Shown: positions 10,264-20,718 of the stretch, in pieces | Layout: every line of letters begins with the position of its first letter | Position numbering within the stretch: the first letter of the stretch is position 1 | NCBI GenBank assembly: GCA_964019425.1 | Contig: OZ025832.1 | Coordinates: 434,001-498,000, forward strand | DNA length: 64,000 bases | Direction: 5' to 3' | Origin: Flectonema sp. DT1601 | Taxonomy: Eukaryota > Euglenozoa > Diplonemea > Diplonemida > Diplonemidae | Made by a program: the position numbers and the translations under genes | The notes under the pieces: generated by a model | Told to the model about the DNA's origin: nothing | Database searches by the model: none | The model's input: the letters and a program-made list of their open reading frames with translations, nothing else

Positions 10264-11301
10264 ATGTCTAATTCGACAAAACGATCCCGGAGTAGTCAAG
10301 GAGATACATCCAGTCCTGTAAAGATACCGAAAATAAATCACAATGAAGACCTTTGTACAATATTAATGGAGATGGGAAAGATAGAAAAGAACAAAGGGTT
10401 AATTCATAAGTGGAAAGCTTACAGGACATCATGCGAGTCACTTCGCGGACTGGACCATAGAATTTCAAGTGGAAAGGAGGCATCAAAACTCCCAGGCATC
10501 GGCGCCAGAATTGCTCAACGAATAGACGAAATCCTCTCAACAGGAGACCTCGAGCAGTTAAAAGAATACCACGATGATCCCATTGTAAAAGCACTTAACA
10601 TATTTTCAAACATAAGTGGTGTTGGTCCAAAGGGTGCCGCGATTTTCATAGAAAAAGGATACCGAACTCTGAGTGATATCACAGCTGGGAATGAAAAGCT
10701 TACTGCCCATCAACACATTGGAATCCAGTACTACGATGATTTTTTAAAAAAAATTCCGTTTGATGAAGTGGCAGAAATAGCATCTTACACTAGAACTTGT
10801 GCTCAAGAAATTGATCAAAAATTAGAAGTTACTCCGTGTGGATCTCACAGAAGATTATTAAAAAATTCTGGTGACGTTGATTGTTTATTAACACATCCGG
10901 TATCTTCATCAGACAGCGGTGATGAATACATTTATCTGAGAAAGTTAACTGAAAAGCTTCGAAGTAATAACTTTATAACAGACGTGATCAGTCTTGGATC
11001 AACCAAGTTGATGGCAGTCTGCAAACTTCCTTCTTCTAATACACACCGTCGTATAGATGTCAGGTGGGTTCCTTACGACGCATATCCCACGGCAATATTA
11101 TACTTCACTGGTAGTAACGTATTTAATACTCAAATGAGATTTCATGCTAACAAATTGGGGTATAGTTTGAACGAGTACAGTCTTCATAAAATTGATCCAA
11201 ACACTCAGGCAAAGCTTGAAAAGGTTCCAATTTCTACTGAAAGAGATATTTTTGATATTTTAAAATATGACTACCTCGAACCTGAAGATAGAAATATGTG
11301 A
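10264..11301 (+). CDS. POLB: DNA polymerase beta (family X), altered lyase site
   Basis: A 345-aa family X polymerase, close to the 335 aa of animal Pol beta. It fills short gaps in base-excision repair. Visible parts: a basic N-terminus, the 8-kDa domain with the first helix-hairpin-helix (KLPGIGARIAQRIDEIL, about residues 75-91), a second helix-hairpin-helix (GVGPKGAAIF), and the palm with all three metal-binding aspartates: D204 and D206 in SGDVDCLLTHP and D265 in RRIDVRW. The YFTGS and NEYSLH motifs follow. One oddity: the Schiff-base lysine of the dRP-lyase site (K72 in human Pol beta, in the A-E-K-I-D-E context) corresponds to R86 (codon at 10519-10521), so the lyase activity may be lost or use another lysine. 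Pol beta is more likely than Pol lambda or mu because no BRCT domain precedes it. Confidence 0.95.
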   Translation: MSNSTKRSRSSQGDTSSPVKIPKINHNEDLCTILMEMGKIEKNKGLIHKWKAYRTSCESLRGLDHRISSGKEASKLPGIGARIAQRIDEILSTGDLEQLKEYHDDPIVKALNIFSNISGVGPKGAAIFIEKGYRTLSDITAGNEKLTAHQHIGIQYYDDFLKKIPFDEVAEIASYTRTCAQEIDQKLEVTPCGSHRRLLKNSGDVDCLLTHPVSSSDSGDEYIYLRKLTEKLRSNNFITDVISLGSTKLMAVCKLPSSNTHRRIDVRWVPYDAYPTAILYFTGSNVFNTQMRFHANKLGYSLNEYSLHKIDPNTQAKLEKVPISTERDIFDILKYDYLEPEDRNM

Positions 11302-11543
11302 AATTATGCTCCGCGTCAACCTACACAAACACGGCAGGGGCACTAACTCCTATTTCGGATTACGATTTCACGTTAGACACGGCATGGTGCGCTTAACTTA
11401 TATTAGTAATATACGAGGTGTAGCCAAAATGAAAGCTTTATTCCTTTTTTTTTGTCCTTGTTATAAAAGTTTATTACTGTTTTTTTCAACTTTTTATTAA
11501 TATTATCATCTCAATCAGTGATCACATACAACAACTTATTAAT

Positions 11544-12350
11544 ATGAAGCTCGACGGACTTGTATACATCGTTACTGGAGGAGCGTCAGGACTTGGAGAG
11601 GGATGTGTTAGAATGGCTATTGAGAACAACGCCAGAGCAGCAGTTTGGGACATGAACTTAAAGAATGCTGAGAAATTAGCAGCAGAGCTCGGTGAGGACA
11701 AGTGCCTTCCACTTAAGGTAAATGTAGCAAACGAGGACAGCGTCAAGGAAGCATTGGCCAAGACTGTTGAGAAATTTGGACGTGTTGACGTTGTTGTAAA
11801 CAGCGCTGGAATTGGAGCAGCCATGCTCACTGTTGGCAGAAATGGAGAACCTCACTCGATGAAGGGATTCGAGAGAGTTATTTCTGTTAACTTAAACGGA
11901 ACATTCAACGTCTCCAGCAAGGTTGCCGCCCAAATGGCAAAGCAGGAGGCTAACGACGAAGGAGGTAAGGGACTGATCGTAAACATCGCTTCCGTTGCCG
12001 CATTCGACGGTCAGAACGGACAGGCAGCATACGCTGCATCGAAGGCAGCTGTTGCTGGAATGACCCTTCCAATGGCTAGAGATCTTTCAAAGATTGGAAT
12101 TCGTGTTAACGCAGTATGCCCAGGTATCTTTGACACCGCAATGACTGGAGCAAAGAAGGCTGTTGACCACCGTGAAGTTGACAAACTTAACAAGGTTCAG
12201 AAGTCATTATTGACCAGTCAGTTGTTCCCAAACACCAGATTCGGACGTCCATCCGAGATTGCCAACCTCGTAAAGTGCATGACTGAAACCGCATTCTTCA
12301 ACGGTGAAACTGTTCGCCTTGACGCTGGTGTTAGAATGCCAAAGTTATAA
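11544..12350 (+). CDS. short-chain dehydrogenase, HSD17B10-like
   Basis: A 268-aa classical SDR, closest in layout to 3-hydroxyacyl-CoA dehydrogenase type 2 (HSD17B10, 261 aa), an NAD-dependent mitochondrial enzyme of isoleucine/branched fatty-acid breakdown. The Rossmann motif TGGASGLG occupies residues 11-18, followed by an Asp-ending second strand suited to NAD, the NSAGIG motif, and the catalytic Y163-x3-K167 in YAASK. The segment IRVNAVCPGIFDTAM is the usual SDR stretch after the active site. No clear presequence is present, as in animal HSD17B10. Codon use is somewhat richer in C-ending codons than neighbouring genes, which may mean high expression. The exact substrate cannot be read from the sequence; other acyl-CoA or steroid SDRs remain possible. 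Confidence 0.85.
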   Translation: MKLDGLVYIVTGGASGLGEGCVRMAIENNARAAVWDMNLKNAEKLAAELGEDKCLPLKVNVANEDSVKEALAKTVEKFGRVDVVVNSAGIGAAMLTVGRNGEPHSMKGFERVISVNLNGTFNVSSKVAAQMAKQEANDEGGKGLIVNIASVAAFDGQNGQAAYAASKAAVAGMTLPMARDLSKIGIRVNAVCPGIFDTAMTGAKKAVDHREVDKLNKVQKSLLTSQLFPNTRFGRPSEIANLVKCMTETAFFNGETVRLDAGVRMPKL

Positions 12351-12585
12351 AAACACTTTTACTCATTAAGGAATTCGTCTCTTATTAATTCGTGTCTTTT
12401 TTTATTTCTTCCGTTCACTTTTATCTTATCCTTCTCATTGTAACACCTGCCCCATGCAGCAATAGCGTTATCCCCTTGAGAAAGTACAGAACAAGTTTAT
12501 CTGATGTAGCAACCGACAATAAACACTCAAAAAAAACACGTCTTTGAGATTTGGTAGGGGGCGGGGGTGGAGGATGGGAATTTCG

Positions 12586-12616
<31 letters not shown>

Positions 12617-12833
12617 CCAAAAAAAAGAAAAAAAAATAAGAGGAAACTCGTACCAGAGAACCTGCTTTGCTTCATTCCCCACCAGAAATGACTGCGGAGG
12701 GTTACTTGCAGTTTATCCTTGCCATAGTATAAAACAGTTGTATAGTACAAAACCCATAAAAAAGCAAATTTCCAACAGGCAACACAAAAATAATAACCTC
12801 ACAGTCTTGAGGAACAGCATCCCTTCGTAATAA
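12351..12833. other. gene-free spacer
   Basis: This 483-base spacer has a GC-rich patch (TAGGGGGCGGGGGTGGAGG, about 12555-12575) followed by a purine tract of mostly A to about 12640. No coding or RNA gene is seen; the frames here are homopolymer translations. Confidence 0.6.
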
Positions 12834-14969
12834 ATGCAATCACAAATAGATGAACCTCATCAAACAATATTTCAACTACCTGAGGAAGTCGTTAACCAAA
12901 TAGCTGCTGGAGAAGTTGTTCAGCGACCATCAAATGCTGTAAAAGAATTGATAGAAAACTCACTTGATGCCGGGAGTACAAAAATTGACATCACAGCAAA
13001 GAGAGGAGGATTGGGGATGTTGAGAATTGAAGATAACGGAGATGGGATTAGAAGTGATGACTTGGAGTTGTTGTGTAAAAGATTTTGTACTTCGAAATTA
13101 AAAAAATTCGAAGACCTTCAAGAAATTGGAACTTTCGGATTTCGAGGAGAAGCCCTAGCTAGTTTATCGATGGTATGCCGAGTTGAGGTAACTACCAAAA
13201 GACGAAACCTACCAACCTGGATAGCAACATTTCGCGAAAGTGAAATGAAATCAAAAGAAACAATCGCTTCAGGAGTCTCCATGAGTGGTACAGTTATAAA
13301 AGCCTCCGACATGTTCTACTCCATGCCTCAGAGAAAAGCAGTCATAAATAAACCCAACGATGAGTACCGTCACGTTGTGGACGTAATGACAAAATATGCA
13401 ATTAAATACTACAGCTGTTCGTTTACTTGTCGTAAGGACATTGGTGTCCCACCCGACTTGTCTTCGTCTTCTTCAACAACAAGAATCTTGTCAATACAAA
13501 AGTTATACAGCAAAGCCTTGGCAGATTCTCTATCAGAACTTACTGTTGAAGGAATTCCGTCTGCTCATTGTTCTTTAAATTTTAAAGCCGATCTATTAGT
13601 ATCATCGCTTACATACTTTGCACCAAAAGCTGAAATAATAATATTTGTCAACGGAAGGCTTGTTATTCATGATGGTCTTGTTAAAATGATACGGAACACA
13701 TACAGTCATCATTTACCAAAAAAAGTTCATCCGTTTGTGTTCGTAGAGCTAACGATACCATCAAGTGACATAGACGTAAACGCTCATCCAACGAAGGAAA
13801 AAGTTATTTTTTTAAACGAGGCGGAGGTTGTTGCTGAGATTGAAAAACAGCTATCAGATTCCCTTGAGAATTCACTTCAGGAAAAGAATATTCACCTGAA
13901 GAGGAAGTTATCTGAAGCTGAGGGTTCCTTTGGACTAACCACCTCAAAGAATTCTATTTCACAAACATCAAAAAGTCAACAATACGCACACGAGTTGATC
14001 AGAACAGACTCAGAATTACCATCTGGAGCCATGGATCGTTTTATTAAAAGTGGAAATAACAAAACCAACATAAAAATTCCATCAGTAAAACTATGGAAGC
14101 AATCACAATCTCGACTGAGCAGCGTTCAAGAATTAGTATCGTTGATTGAAAGTAACAGTCACACTGAGCTACGAGAATCGTTATCAACCCTCTCGTATGT
14201 TGGAACACCTACTCAACGGTATTCAATAGTACAAATGGGGTTAGAATTACACATCGTTGACATGTGTGTGTTATCAGCTGAATTGTTATTTCAATCATCG
14301 CTCACTCAGCTTGGTAAAATGCCTCGAATTTTTACTTCAAAAATACCGTTAAGGGACTTGATTACAGAAGATCAAGACATAATTATAAAATGTCTTGTAC
14401 TTCACAGAGAATTACTGTCATCGTATTTTAGCATTGATATCGATAGTGATGGGATTCTTACATCGATTCCTGTTATCTTATCTGGTCATTCACCTCCGCT
14501 TCATAGATTTCCGTTATTCATAAGAAGGTTAGCAACAGTTGATTGGCAAGACGAGTTGCGTTGTATTGTCGGTATTTGTGAAGAACTCAGCGATTTTTAT
14601 ATGATTGACAGCGGAGAGTTGATTCCCTTGAATGAAGAGACGGATCCGACATATAGGGTTTCAAATCCTGTTGAAGAAAATCAACAAAAGGAAATAACAT
14701 CATCACCAATTACACACATCGCTCTTCCTAATTTAGACTCTGATTCTGATTCTGACAGTGACGGCATTCCTGATTTTATAAAAAGATCAAAACCCGATTC
14801 GTCTGAAACAGATAACCCACCTTCAGCAACCATCCAATGGACAGCCCAACACGTTCTATTCCCGGCAGTTAAGACATTCTTAATGCCACCAAAGAACTGG
14901 ATCAAGCATGGGGTTTTTACAAAAGTTGCAGATCTTCCTTCGATGTATAAAATCTTTGAAAGATGTTAG
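12834..14969 (+). CDS. MLH1: MutL homologue MLH1 (mismatch repair)
   Basis: A 711-aa MLH1 (756 aa in human). MLH1 pairs with PMS1/PMS2/MLH3-type partners to direct strand excision after mismatch recognition. The GHKL ATPase is complete: motif I ELIENSLDAGS (E38 to about 48, with catalytic Glu38 and Asn42), motif II DNGDGI (67-72), and motif III FGFRGEALAS (101-110). The transducer domain contains VNGRLV and the DVNAHPTKEKVIF motif (near base 13770). A less conserved linker follows, with a Ser/Asp repeat near 14735-14765. The C-terminal domain ends exactly in FERC, the terminal motif characteristic of MLH1 and absent from PMS2, which settles the assignment. The start is the first ATG of the frame, just after stops. 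No intron. Confidence 0.96.
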   Translation: MQSQIDEPHQTIFQLPEEVVNQIAAGEVVQRPSNAVKELIENSLDAGSTKIDITAKRGGLGMLRIEDNGDGIRSDDLELLCKRFCTSKLKKFEDLQEIGTFGFRGEALASLSMVCRVEVTTKRRNLPTWIATFRESEMKSKETIASGVSMSGTVIKASDMFYSMPQRKAVINKPNDEYRHVVDVMTKYAIKYYSCSFTCRKDIGVPPDLSSSSSTTRILSIQKLYSKALADSLSELTVEGIPSAHCSLNFKADLLVSSLTYFAPKAEIIIFVNGRLVIHDGLVKMIRNTYSHHLPKKVHPFVFVELTIPSSDIDVNAHPTKEKVIFLNEAEVVAEIEKQLSDSLENSLQEKNIHLKRKLSEAEGSFGLTTSKNSISQTSKSQQYAHELIRTDSELPSGAMDRFIKSGNNKTNIKIPSVKLWKQSQSRLSSVQELVSLIESNSHTELRESLSTLSYVGTPTQRYSIVQMGLELHIVDMCVLSAELLFQSSLTQLGKMPRIFTSKIPLRDLITEDQDIIIKCLVLHRELLSSYFSIDIDSDGILTSIPVILSGHSPPLHRFPLFIRRLATVDWQDELRCIVGICEELSDFYMIDSGELIPLNEETDPTYRVSNPVEENQQKEITSSPITHIALPNLDSDSDSDSDGIPDFIKRSKPDSSETDNPPSATIQWTAQHVLFPAVKTFLMPPKNWIKHGVFTKVADLPSMYKIFERC

Positions 14970-15240
14970 AATCGTATTCAGGAAGAAAAAAAAGAAATTT
15001 TTCCATTTCTGACATCAAAATACTGTAGCTGTAAGTATTCCTTTCCCTCAGTACAACACACCCTTGCTTGTTTGATGTTTTTATCGTTTTCTTTCTTCCA
15101 GGTATAGAAAAAAAAAAGGAAGATTCTGATTTCTGCCCCTTCACAGAGATTACCGAAAACAAAAAAAAAAATCAAAAGGCTCAATTATATATTTCTAGGC
15201 ATTGTGTAAGAGGGAAGAAAAGAAGAAGAAAAAAAAAAAA

Positions 15241-16959
15241 ATGTTTCGGCAGAATATTCGTCGTCTTTGTAGTGAAACACTAGCACTTGCAGTGTTGGAT
15301 AGACAACTTGTACAAGTCATTCCGAACAAGTTGAGTGTTAAGGTAGACAATTGTGAACTGAGAGGACTGAAAGGCAACGCCCTACCAATGTGGAGACTAG
15401 AAAGTGAGGGAATGGCAATAAAAGAAATATCAATGGTCAGGAACAGAGACATAATGAGACCAAGAGATCACAGTATGATATTAGGATTATTCGAAATGAT
15501 TGAAAAAATGGATATTCAGGGAAAGATAAACGAGTGCATTGAAATTCCACTCGAGACTGGACGACAAGAACGAAAACCTGCAGTAATTAAACAAGTCTCA
15601 CCCGAAGGGTTTGATCAAATGGCTCCTCCTGTTCCTCTCCCAGCAACTGACGATATCAACTGTTGGATGATCTTCTATGAACACCCACTTTCTACATCGA
15701 CATCAATCTTGCTTATCTCACCTAAGATGCGTCAAGTTCGAGACCTGTTCAAGACACCTCTTCGGCTTACTAATATTCTATTTAAGCGAATGAGTTGGAA
15801 TTTCGTTCCTCCAGCAATCTATAGCGAGGATGTTCAACTGCTCAGTGATGAGTCGTCATTGAAGTCGATTCTTGTAAGTGAATCTGATAAAGTTATTGCA
15901 TGCCCTGGAATATCAATCACAATGAAGAGAGGAATATGTGATGTTCAAATCCCGAAGACCTCAGCTGCGATGGAAATTTTTTCCAACGAAAATTCCAATC
16001 TCGATATAAATAACGTTATCATTGTAGCATCTAGACACAGTAAGGAGATTGATTGCTTTTCTTGTTGGGATCCTGATAGACCAGCTGACAGCATCGTTAT
16101 TTCTACTAGCAATCAAATTGCTCAAAATTGGAATGAAAAGGGTGCGGATGCTCCTTCTACAACAGGACTGACTTTTATTAGATTTTCAACCTCGCTAACC
16201 GACGGTGAAATGAAACAAGAAGAGGATGGTATTGTTGTTGGTGTGAGTAATGATTTCTTATCACCGTTGTTCTCAATGTCTACGGTCGAGTCTGACAATT
16301 TGTCAATTTCATTTATTGAAAATACTGAATTCGGACACGACTCTTCTTCTGAAGACATTCAAGATGCTTCAGAACCAGAACCCTCATCAGACTTTGACTG
16401 GCTTGCCTATATTGAACAGCAGGTATCTGAAACAAAAAAACAAAAATTTCAGCAAAAAAGTTCCATAAAGAAGAGACACATGGGAGATATTGACACCAAC
16501 GGTCCTGTAATGACTCACGTTGAAACTACAGTAAAGAAAATCGATGACGATAAGCAACCAGAAGAAGTTATAAAACCATCATCAGAAGTTGAAGAATCGG
16601 AGAGAACGACAGTGGAACCACGAATGGTTAATGCCAGTTTTGGAGACCTACAAAACGATTCTCGTGCTAACGATGAATCATGGGAACAGTTTGTCATCAG
16701 AATCGCTACTGTAATGTCAGCAGTATTTGCTCACTGTGGTCGTCGCAAGCGTCCTACGCTAGGTAAAGATGAACCCGCTTCTGTTACCATTACAATGTCA
16801 GTCGTTAATGAAAAACCATCATTCTCTGTTGTCATAAATGAGGATGTTTGTACGATGGAACTTATACCTCAGGGAATCGATTTGCTAACTGAAAAACTAA
16901 ACTCTCGATGCAACAATCCACCTCACTGTATTCCTCTGACATTACAGTTTTCGATATAG
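15241..16959 (+). CDS. unrecognised 572-aa protein with basic N-terminus
   Basis: I do not recognise this protein. The start chosen is the ATG at 15241, directly after an A-rich tract; the frame stays open upstream only through a Lys/Arg homopolymer. The N-terminus MFRQNIRRLCSE is Arg-rich and lacks acidic residues for ten positions, so a mitochondrial presequence is possible but unproven. The first ~380 residues look like a mixed alpha/beta globular region. Then comes an acidic, Ser/Glu-rich linker (about bases 16330-16620, including DSSSEDIQDASEPEPSSDFD), and a C-terminal ~100-residue globular segment with short beta strands. No membrane segments or catalytic motif stand out. It sits 271 bases after MLH1; a pyrimidine-rich stretch ending in CCAG (about 15090-15103) or TTTCTAG (about 15192-15198) could supply the 5' splice acceptor. 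Confidence 0.8.
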   Translation: MFRQNIRRLCSETLALAVLDRQLVQVIPNKLSVKVDNCELRGLKGNALPMWRLESEGMAIKEISMVRNRDIMRPRDHSMILGLFEMIEKMDIQGKINECIEIPLETGRQERKPAVIKQVSPEGFDQMAPPVPLPATDDINCWMIFYEHPLSTSTSILLISPKMRQVRDLFKTPLRLTNILFKRMSWNFVPPAIYSEDVQLLSDESSLKSILVSESDKVIACPGISITMKRGICDVQIPKTSAAMEIFSNENSNLDINNVIIVASRHSKEIDCFSCWDPDRPADSIVISTSNQIAQNWNEKGADAPSTTGLTFIRFSTSLTDGEMKQEEDGIVVGVSNDFLSPLFSMSTVESDNLSISFIENTEFGHDSSSEDIQDASEPEPSSDFDWLAYIEQQVSETKKQKFQQKSSIKKRHMGDIDTNGPVMTHVETTVKKIDDDKQPEEVIKPSSEVEESERTTVEPRMVNASFGDLQNDSRANDESWEQFVIRIATVMSAVFAHCGRRKRPTLGKDEPASVTITMSVVNEKPSFSVVINEDVCTMELIPQGIDLLTEKLNSRCNNPPHCIPLTLQFSI

Positions 16960-17360
16960 AGCTGGTTTTGACTTCCTTTTTTTTTTTTTTTTTTTGAATT
17001 GCATTGTTTGCACACAACTGACATTACTATTCAGATTATCCAGGAAGGTGGAAAAAAAAAAAAAAAAAATCATTTAAATCCGTTGCAAACACCGGATCAG
17101 TCTGGCTGCAAGAAAGCTTATCTCCTGTTGTGAACCTTTACAATATTTCTTAAACAGATTGTAATTATGGCCTGATGCAAGAGAAGAGATCTCCCCTGTC
17201 TTTTCCATGCACATCCACCAGACACCCTACTGCACAAAAGAGTGCAGCTTTCCAGGGTAATTGTCCCTGTCCCCGCTTGATGCTTGAATGCGTGTGGTAG
17301 TATTGGATTTGTATTAGTTTTTTTTTTTCAGAACAAAAAAAAAAAAAAAAAAAACTAACA
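16960..17360. other. spacer upstream of malic enzyme
   Basis: This 401-base spacer contains T and A runs. It ends in a T tract plus CAG (about 17320-17332) followed by an A run and CTAACA directly before the ATG of the malic enzyme gene. No RNA gene is recognised. The minus-strand frame here overlaps only spacer and the short first exon. Confidence 0.6.
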
Positions 17361-18921
17361 ATGTTAAAAAGACTCGCTCCACTTCTCAGCACTACCGGTG
17401 CCAGTAACTCCATCACTGTGAGACTGAGGGTTTGTTGTTATTTAAGTTTTTTTGGTTTTGAAATTATTAAACTAAAAGAACATCAATAAAAAAAAAACAA
17501 AAACAAAACAGCTCGATCACACTCCGGGTACCTTATCACGTGTATTAAGTGTTATTGGTGAACATGGTGGAAACGTTGGTGCTATCGACATTGTGAAACA
17601 CGAGTCTGACTGTCTGATTCGTGATATTTCAGTTGACGCGAGATCTGTTAGTCACCAACATGAAATTTTATCAATGCTTCACGGCATCGAAGGTGTTGTC
17701 ATTCAGAACTGGTCTGACAGAACATTCTTAATGCATTTAGGTGGTAAAATCAGCACTGGAATTAAGTTCCCTCTGAAGACAAGAGATGACCTCTCAATGG
17801 CTTACACTCCAGGTGTGGCTAGAGTGTGCATGGCAATCCACGAAAATCCTGAAAAAGCCAGGAATTTAACCATCAAAAAGAACACCGTAGCTGTCATCAG
17901 TGACGGAACTGCAGTTCTTGGGCTTGGTGACATTGGACCTGAAGCAGCCATGCCTGTCATGGAAGGAAAGGCGATGTTGTTTAAGGAATTTGGTAGAGTC
18001 GATGCATTCCCAATTTGTATTCGTGAAAAAGACACTGAAGAGATTATTAAAATCGTTAAGGCGATGGAACCAACATTTGGAGGAATCAACTTGGAAGACA
18101 TCAGCGCTCCGCGTTGCTTCGAAATTGAGCGCCGTCTAAAGGAAGAGATGGACATCCCAGTCTTCCACGATGATCAGCATGGAACAGCTGTTGTTTTAAC
18201 TGCTGCTCTTATCAATTCATTGAAATTAATCGCAAAGAATCCTGAAGATCTGAAGGTAGTAGTTGTTGGTGTCGGTGCTGCCGGAACTGCCTGCACAGAC
18301 ATGATGCTTCTGTTAGGAATTAAGAACATCATTGGTGTTGATAGAGAAGGTGCTATTTCAAAGACCAGAGCTAACCTCGCTCCTGAGAAGGCTGCCTATG
18401 CTGCAAGAACAAACCCGAATGATGAAAGTGGATCCTTAAAGGAGGTCATTAAGGGAGCTGATTTGTTTATTGGTCTATCTGGACCAAAGGTAATCGACGA
18501 AGACGATGTTAGAAACATGGCTGACAATCCTTTAGTATTTGCTATGTCTAACCCAGAACCAGAAATCATGCCGGCGAAGGCACTCGCGGCAGGTGCTTCT
18601 ATTGTAGCCACGGGAAGATCTGATTTCCCAAATCAGATTAACAATGTTTTGTGTTTCCCAGGTATCTTCAGAGGAGCATTAGATGTGTCCGCCACTACTA
18701 TTAACGAGCAAATGAAAATGGCAGCAGCTCGTGCTATTGCTGATTCAATTCCAACTGAAGCTATCTGCGCAGACTACGTCATCCCGTCATGTTTTGATAA
18801 GAACGTCGCAAAGAACGTCGCAAAGGCTGTTGCTGATGCTGCTCGTGAAACCCAAGTTGCCCGTATGATTGGAGATTATTCCATCGGACCACGTGGCAGC
18901 ATCCGTGAACTTAAATACTAA
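17361..18921 (+). CDS. NAD(P)-malic enzyme with N-terminal ACT domain, one intron
   Basis: Two exons: 17361-17429 and 17512-18921, giving a 492-aa protein. It oxidatively decarboxylates malate to pyruvate. The leader MLKRLAPLLSTTGASN looks like a mitochondrial presequence. An ACT domain (about residues 18-95) starts in exon 1 and continues as LDHTPGTLSRVLSVIGEHGG in exon 2, proving that the exons belong together. The catalytic body follows: FPLKTRDDLSMAYTPGVARV, the ISDGTAVLGLGDIGP motif, FHDDQHGTAVV, then the dinucleotide fold GVGAAGTA (about bases 18268-18290). This short, ACT-bearing form is the bacterial/archaeal-type malic enzyme rather than the ~60 kDa animal/plant form, so an ancient bacterial origin is plausible. 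The ACT domain suggests allosteric control by a small ligand. NAD versus NADP use is not resolved. Confidence 0.93.
17430..17511 (+). other. spliceosomal intron in the malic enzyme gene (82 nt)
   Basis: The intron begins GTTTGTTG and ends CAAAACAG. Removing it joins codon AGG to CTC in phase 0 and restores the ACT-domain strand I-T-V-R-L-R followed by L-D-H-T-P-G. The intron is AT-rich with an A run before the acceptor and contains an in-frame stop. Confidence 0.88.
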
Positions 18922-19932
18922 GTCGGGGGGCAGTTGTACTATTTACATTTTTTCTTCTTTTTTTCGTTCCCCTAGTCACAAAAAAAAAAAAAAACCTGAA
19001 TAATTAAAGGCAAACTATATAACCGTCCAAGAGCCAAGCAGTCTATTTTATTTAGTCATCGCTCTTGTGTCGGAGAGGGGGAGGGGGAAAAAAAAAAAAA
19101 AAAAAAAAAGTTGACTTTTTTTTTTTTTTTTTACCCATTCTACTTTCTTATTTTTTTTTTCAAATTATACTATTAGAAACTCGCGCGAGCAATTTGCTAG
19201 ATATGGCTGTGCTTCTCTTTTTTTTTCCTAATATGATACATCGAGAAAGGCGGCGAAAAAAAAAAAAAAAAAAAATACACGACAATTAAACGTTACTAGA
19301 GAAACTTACTCACGAGGAGTCAGTCACTACAACAAATCGAAGAAGGGAAGGAGATGGACGTTTCCGATCGCATGTGCCGACAATTTCTTTTTTTTTTTAA
19401 AAAAAGTTTTTGTTCCCTTCTTCACCTTCACCTTACTGCGGTGCGCCGCCTTATAGAATGATCTTACTAATTTAATGCAATGGCAAAACCAAAAAAAAAA
19501 AAAAAAAAAGAGAAAAAAGAAAAAAAAAAAAATCTAGTGTGATCGGTAGTCTTAACTTCGACATACCAAAATTAAGCTGAAGCAAATCGAGGAATGTGAA
19601 AACTTATTGTGCCGTTTTTTTTTTTTTTTTTTTTTTTTTTTCCACATTGAAAAAAAAAAATATTCCGCAAAAAGATGCGCCGGAAGCACCTGCATTTTTT
19701 TTTTCCCTCCTTTTTTTTTGTTTTTTTTTTCGAAATAAATTCTTTCCCTCCTATAGTATTTTTGCGTACAACTCAGTGGACAAGCCCGTTCAGCTGGGCT
19801 ACAAACCTATATAACGTTTTTTTTTTTTCACCCCCCCTCTTTTTTTTCTTCTTCCAGCGAAAACTTACCAGTGTGGCAAGTGTATCCTGTGTTATGCAAA
19901 AAAAAATACTGGCATGTATTTTTCTTCCTGAC

Positions 19933-19964
<32 letters not shown>

Positions 19965-20718
19965 GTCAAAGACGACAATAATCAGTTAATACTGATTTGG
20001 CAGTCGCAGCGGAAGCGCTCAGATTGCGATCTGTTGGGGGATGTTAATCTTTCTTGCTGTGGACGTAAAAAAAAAAAAAAAACATCCGTAAAAAAAATTT
20101 GTTTCTTGTTCTGTGGTCAATCCAAGGTCATGTGCACTATTACAAGGATGCTCAAGCGATACTTTGTTGATCTTGTTCACCCCTTTCTTTTCTTTTTTTT
20201 TTTTTTTTTCTTTTTTTTAAATGCTTATAGTATTACTAGATAGCAGTAGGAAAAAAAAAAAAAAAAAAAAGAAAATTAAGTACACGAGAGGAAAGAAAGA
20301 AAGAAAAAAAAAACCAACAGAAAAAAAATCGCCCGACAACTTTTTTTTTTTAAAAAAAAAAACCCCCTTTTTATCCCGATCCTGTTTCTTGCTTAACTCT
20401 TAAGGTGCGAGCCTTTTTTTTGTTTTTGTTTTTATAGTTCCCGCATTTCCCTTACTTAACAAAGCTATCCCAAGCGCTTTACAAGTATCGAAGTTGCTGC
20501 ACGGGCGGAACATACTGCCAACCAGGTTGAATGAGATAGCGAAAATCACAAATAACTATAATACCTACTTCTTCATTTTCACAGAGAAACTTTTTTTCAA
20601 AAAAAAAAAAAAAAAAAAAAAAACGTCCCTTAAATTAATAATTCACAACAGCTATTTCTATTTTTTTTATTTAATTTCCTTTATATAGTACTCTGTTACA
20701 ATTTTTTTTTAGTTGTAG
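18922..20718. other. 1.8-kb homopolymer-rich spacer without genes
   Basis: This is the longest gene-free stretch in the single-copy part. It contains more than a dozen A or T runs of at least ten bases. The plus-strand frames in it translate to Phe/Lys runs and resemble no protein. Two structured patches stand out: complementary GAAGAAGGGAA (near 19338) and TTCCCTTCTTC (near 19413), able to form an 11-bp stem around a ~65-base loop; and a compact hairpin AGCGGAAGCGCT near 20008-20020 inside a GC-richer island (about 19985-20060). Either could belong to an unannotated RNA, but I see no tRNA or recognisable snRNA. The end of the spacer is a T run followed by TTAGTTGTAG directly at the next ATG. 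Confidence 0.55.

Noticed and set aside
19065-20403. Several small + strand frames rich in Phe and Lys in the 18.9-20.7 kb spacer
   Set aside because: They are translations of T and A runs with no domain, no conserved start context and no similarity to one another beyond homopolymers.
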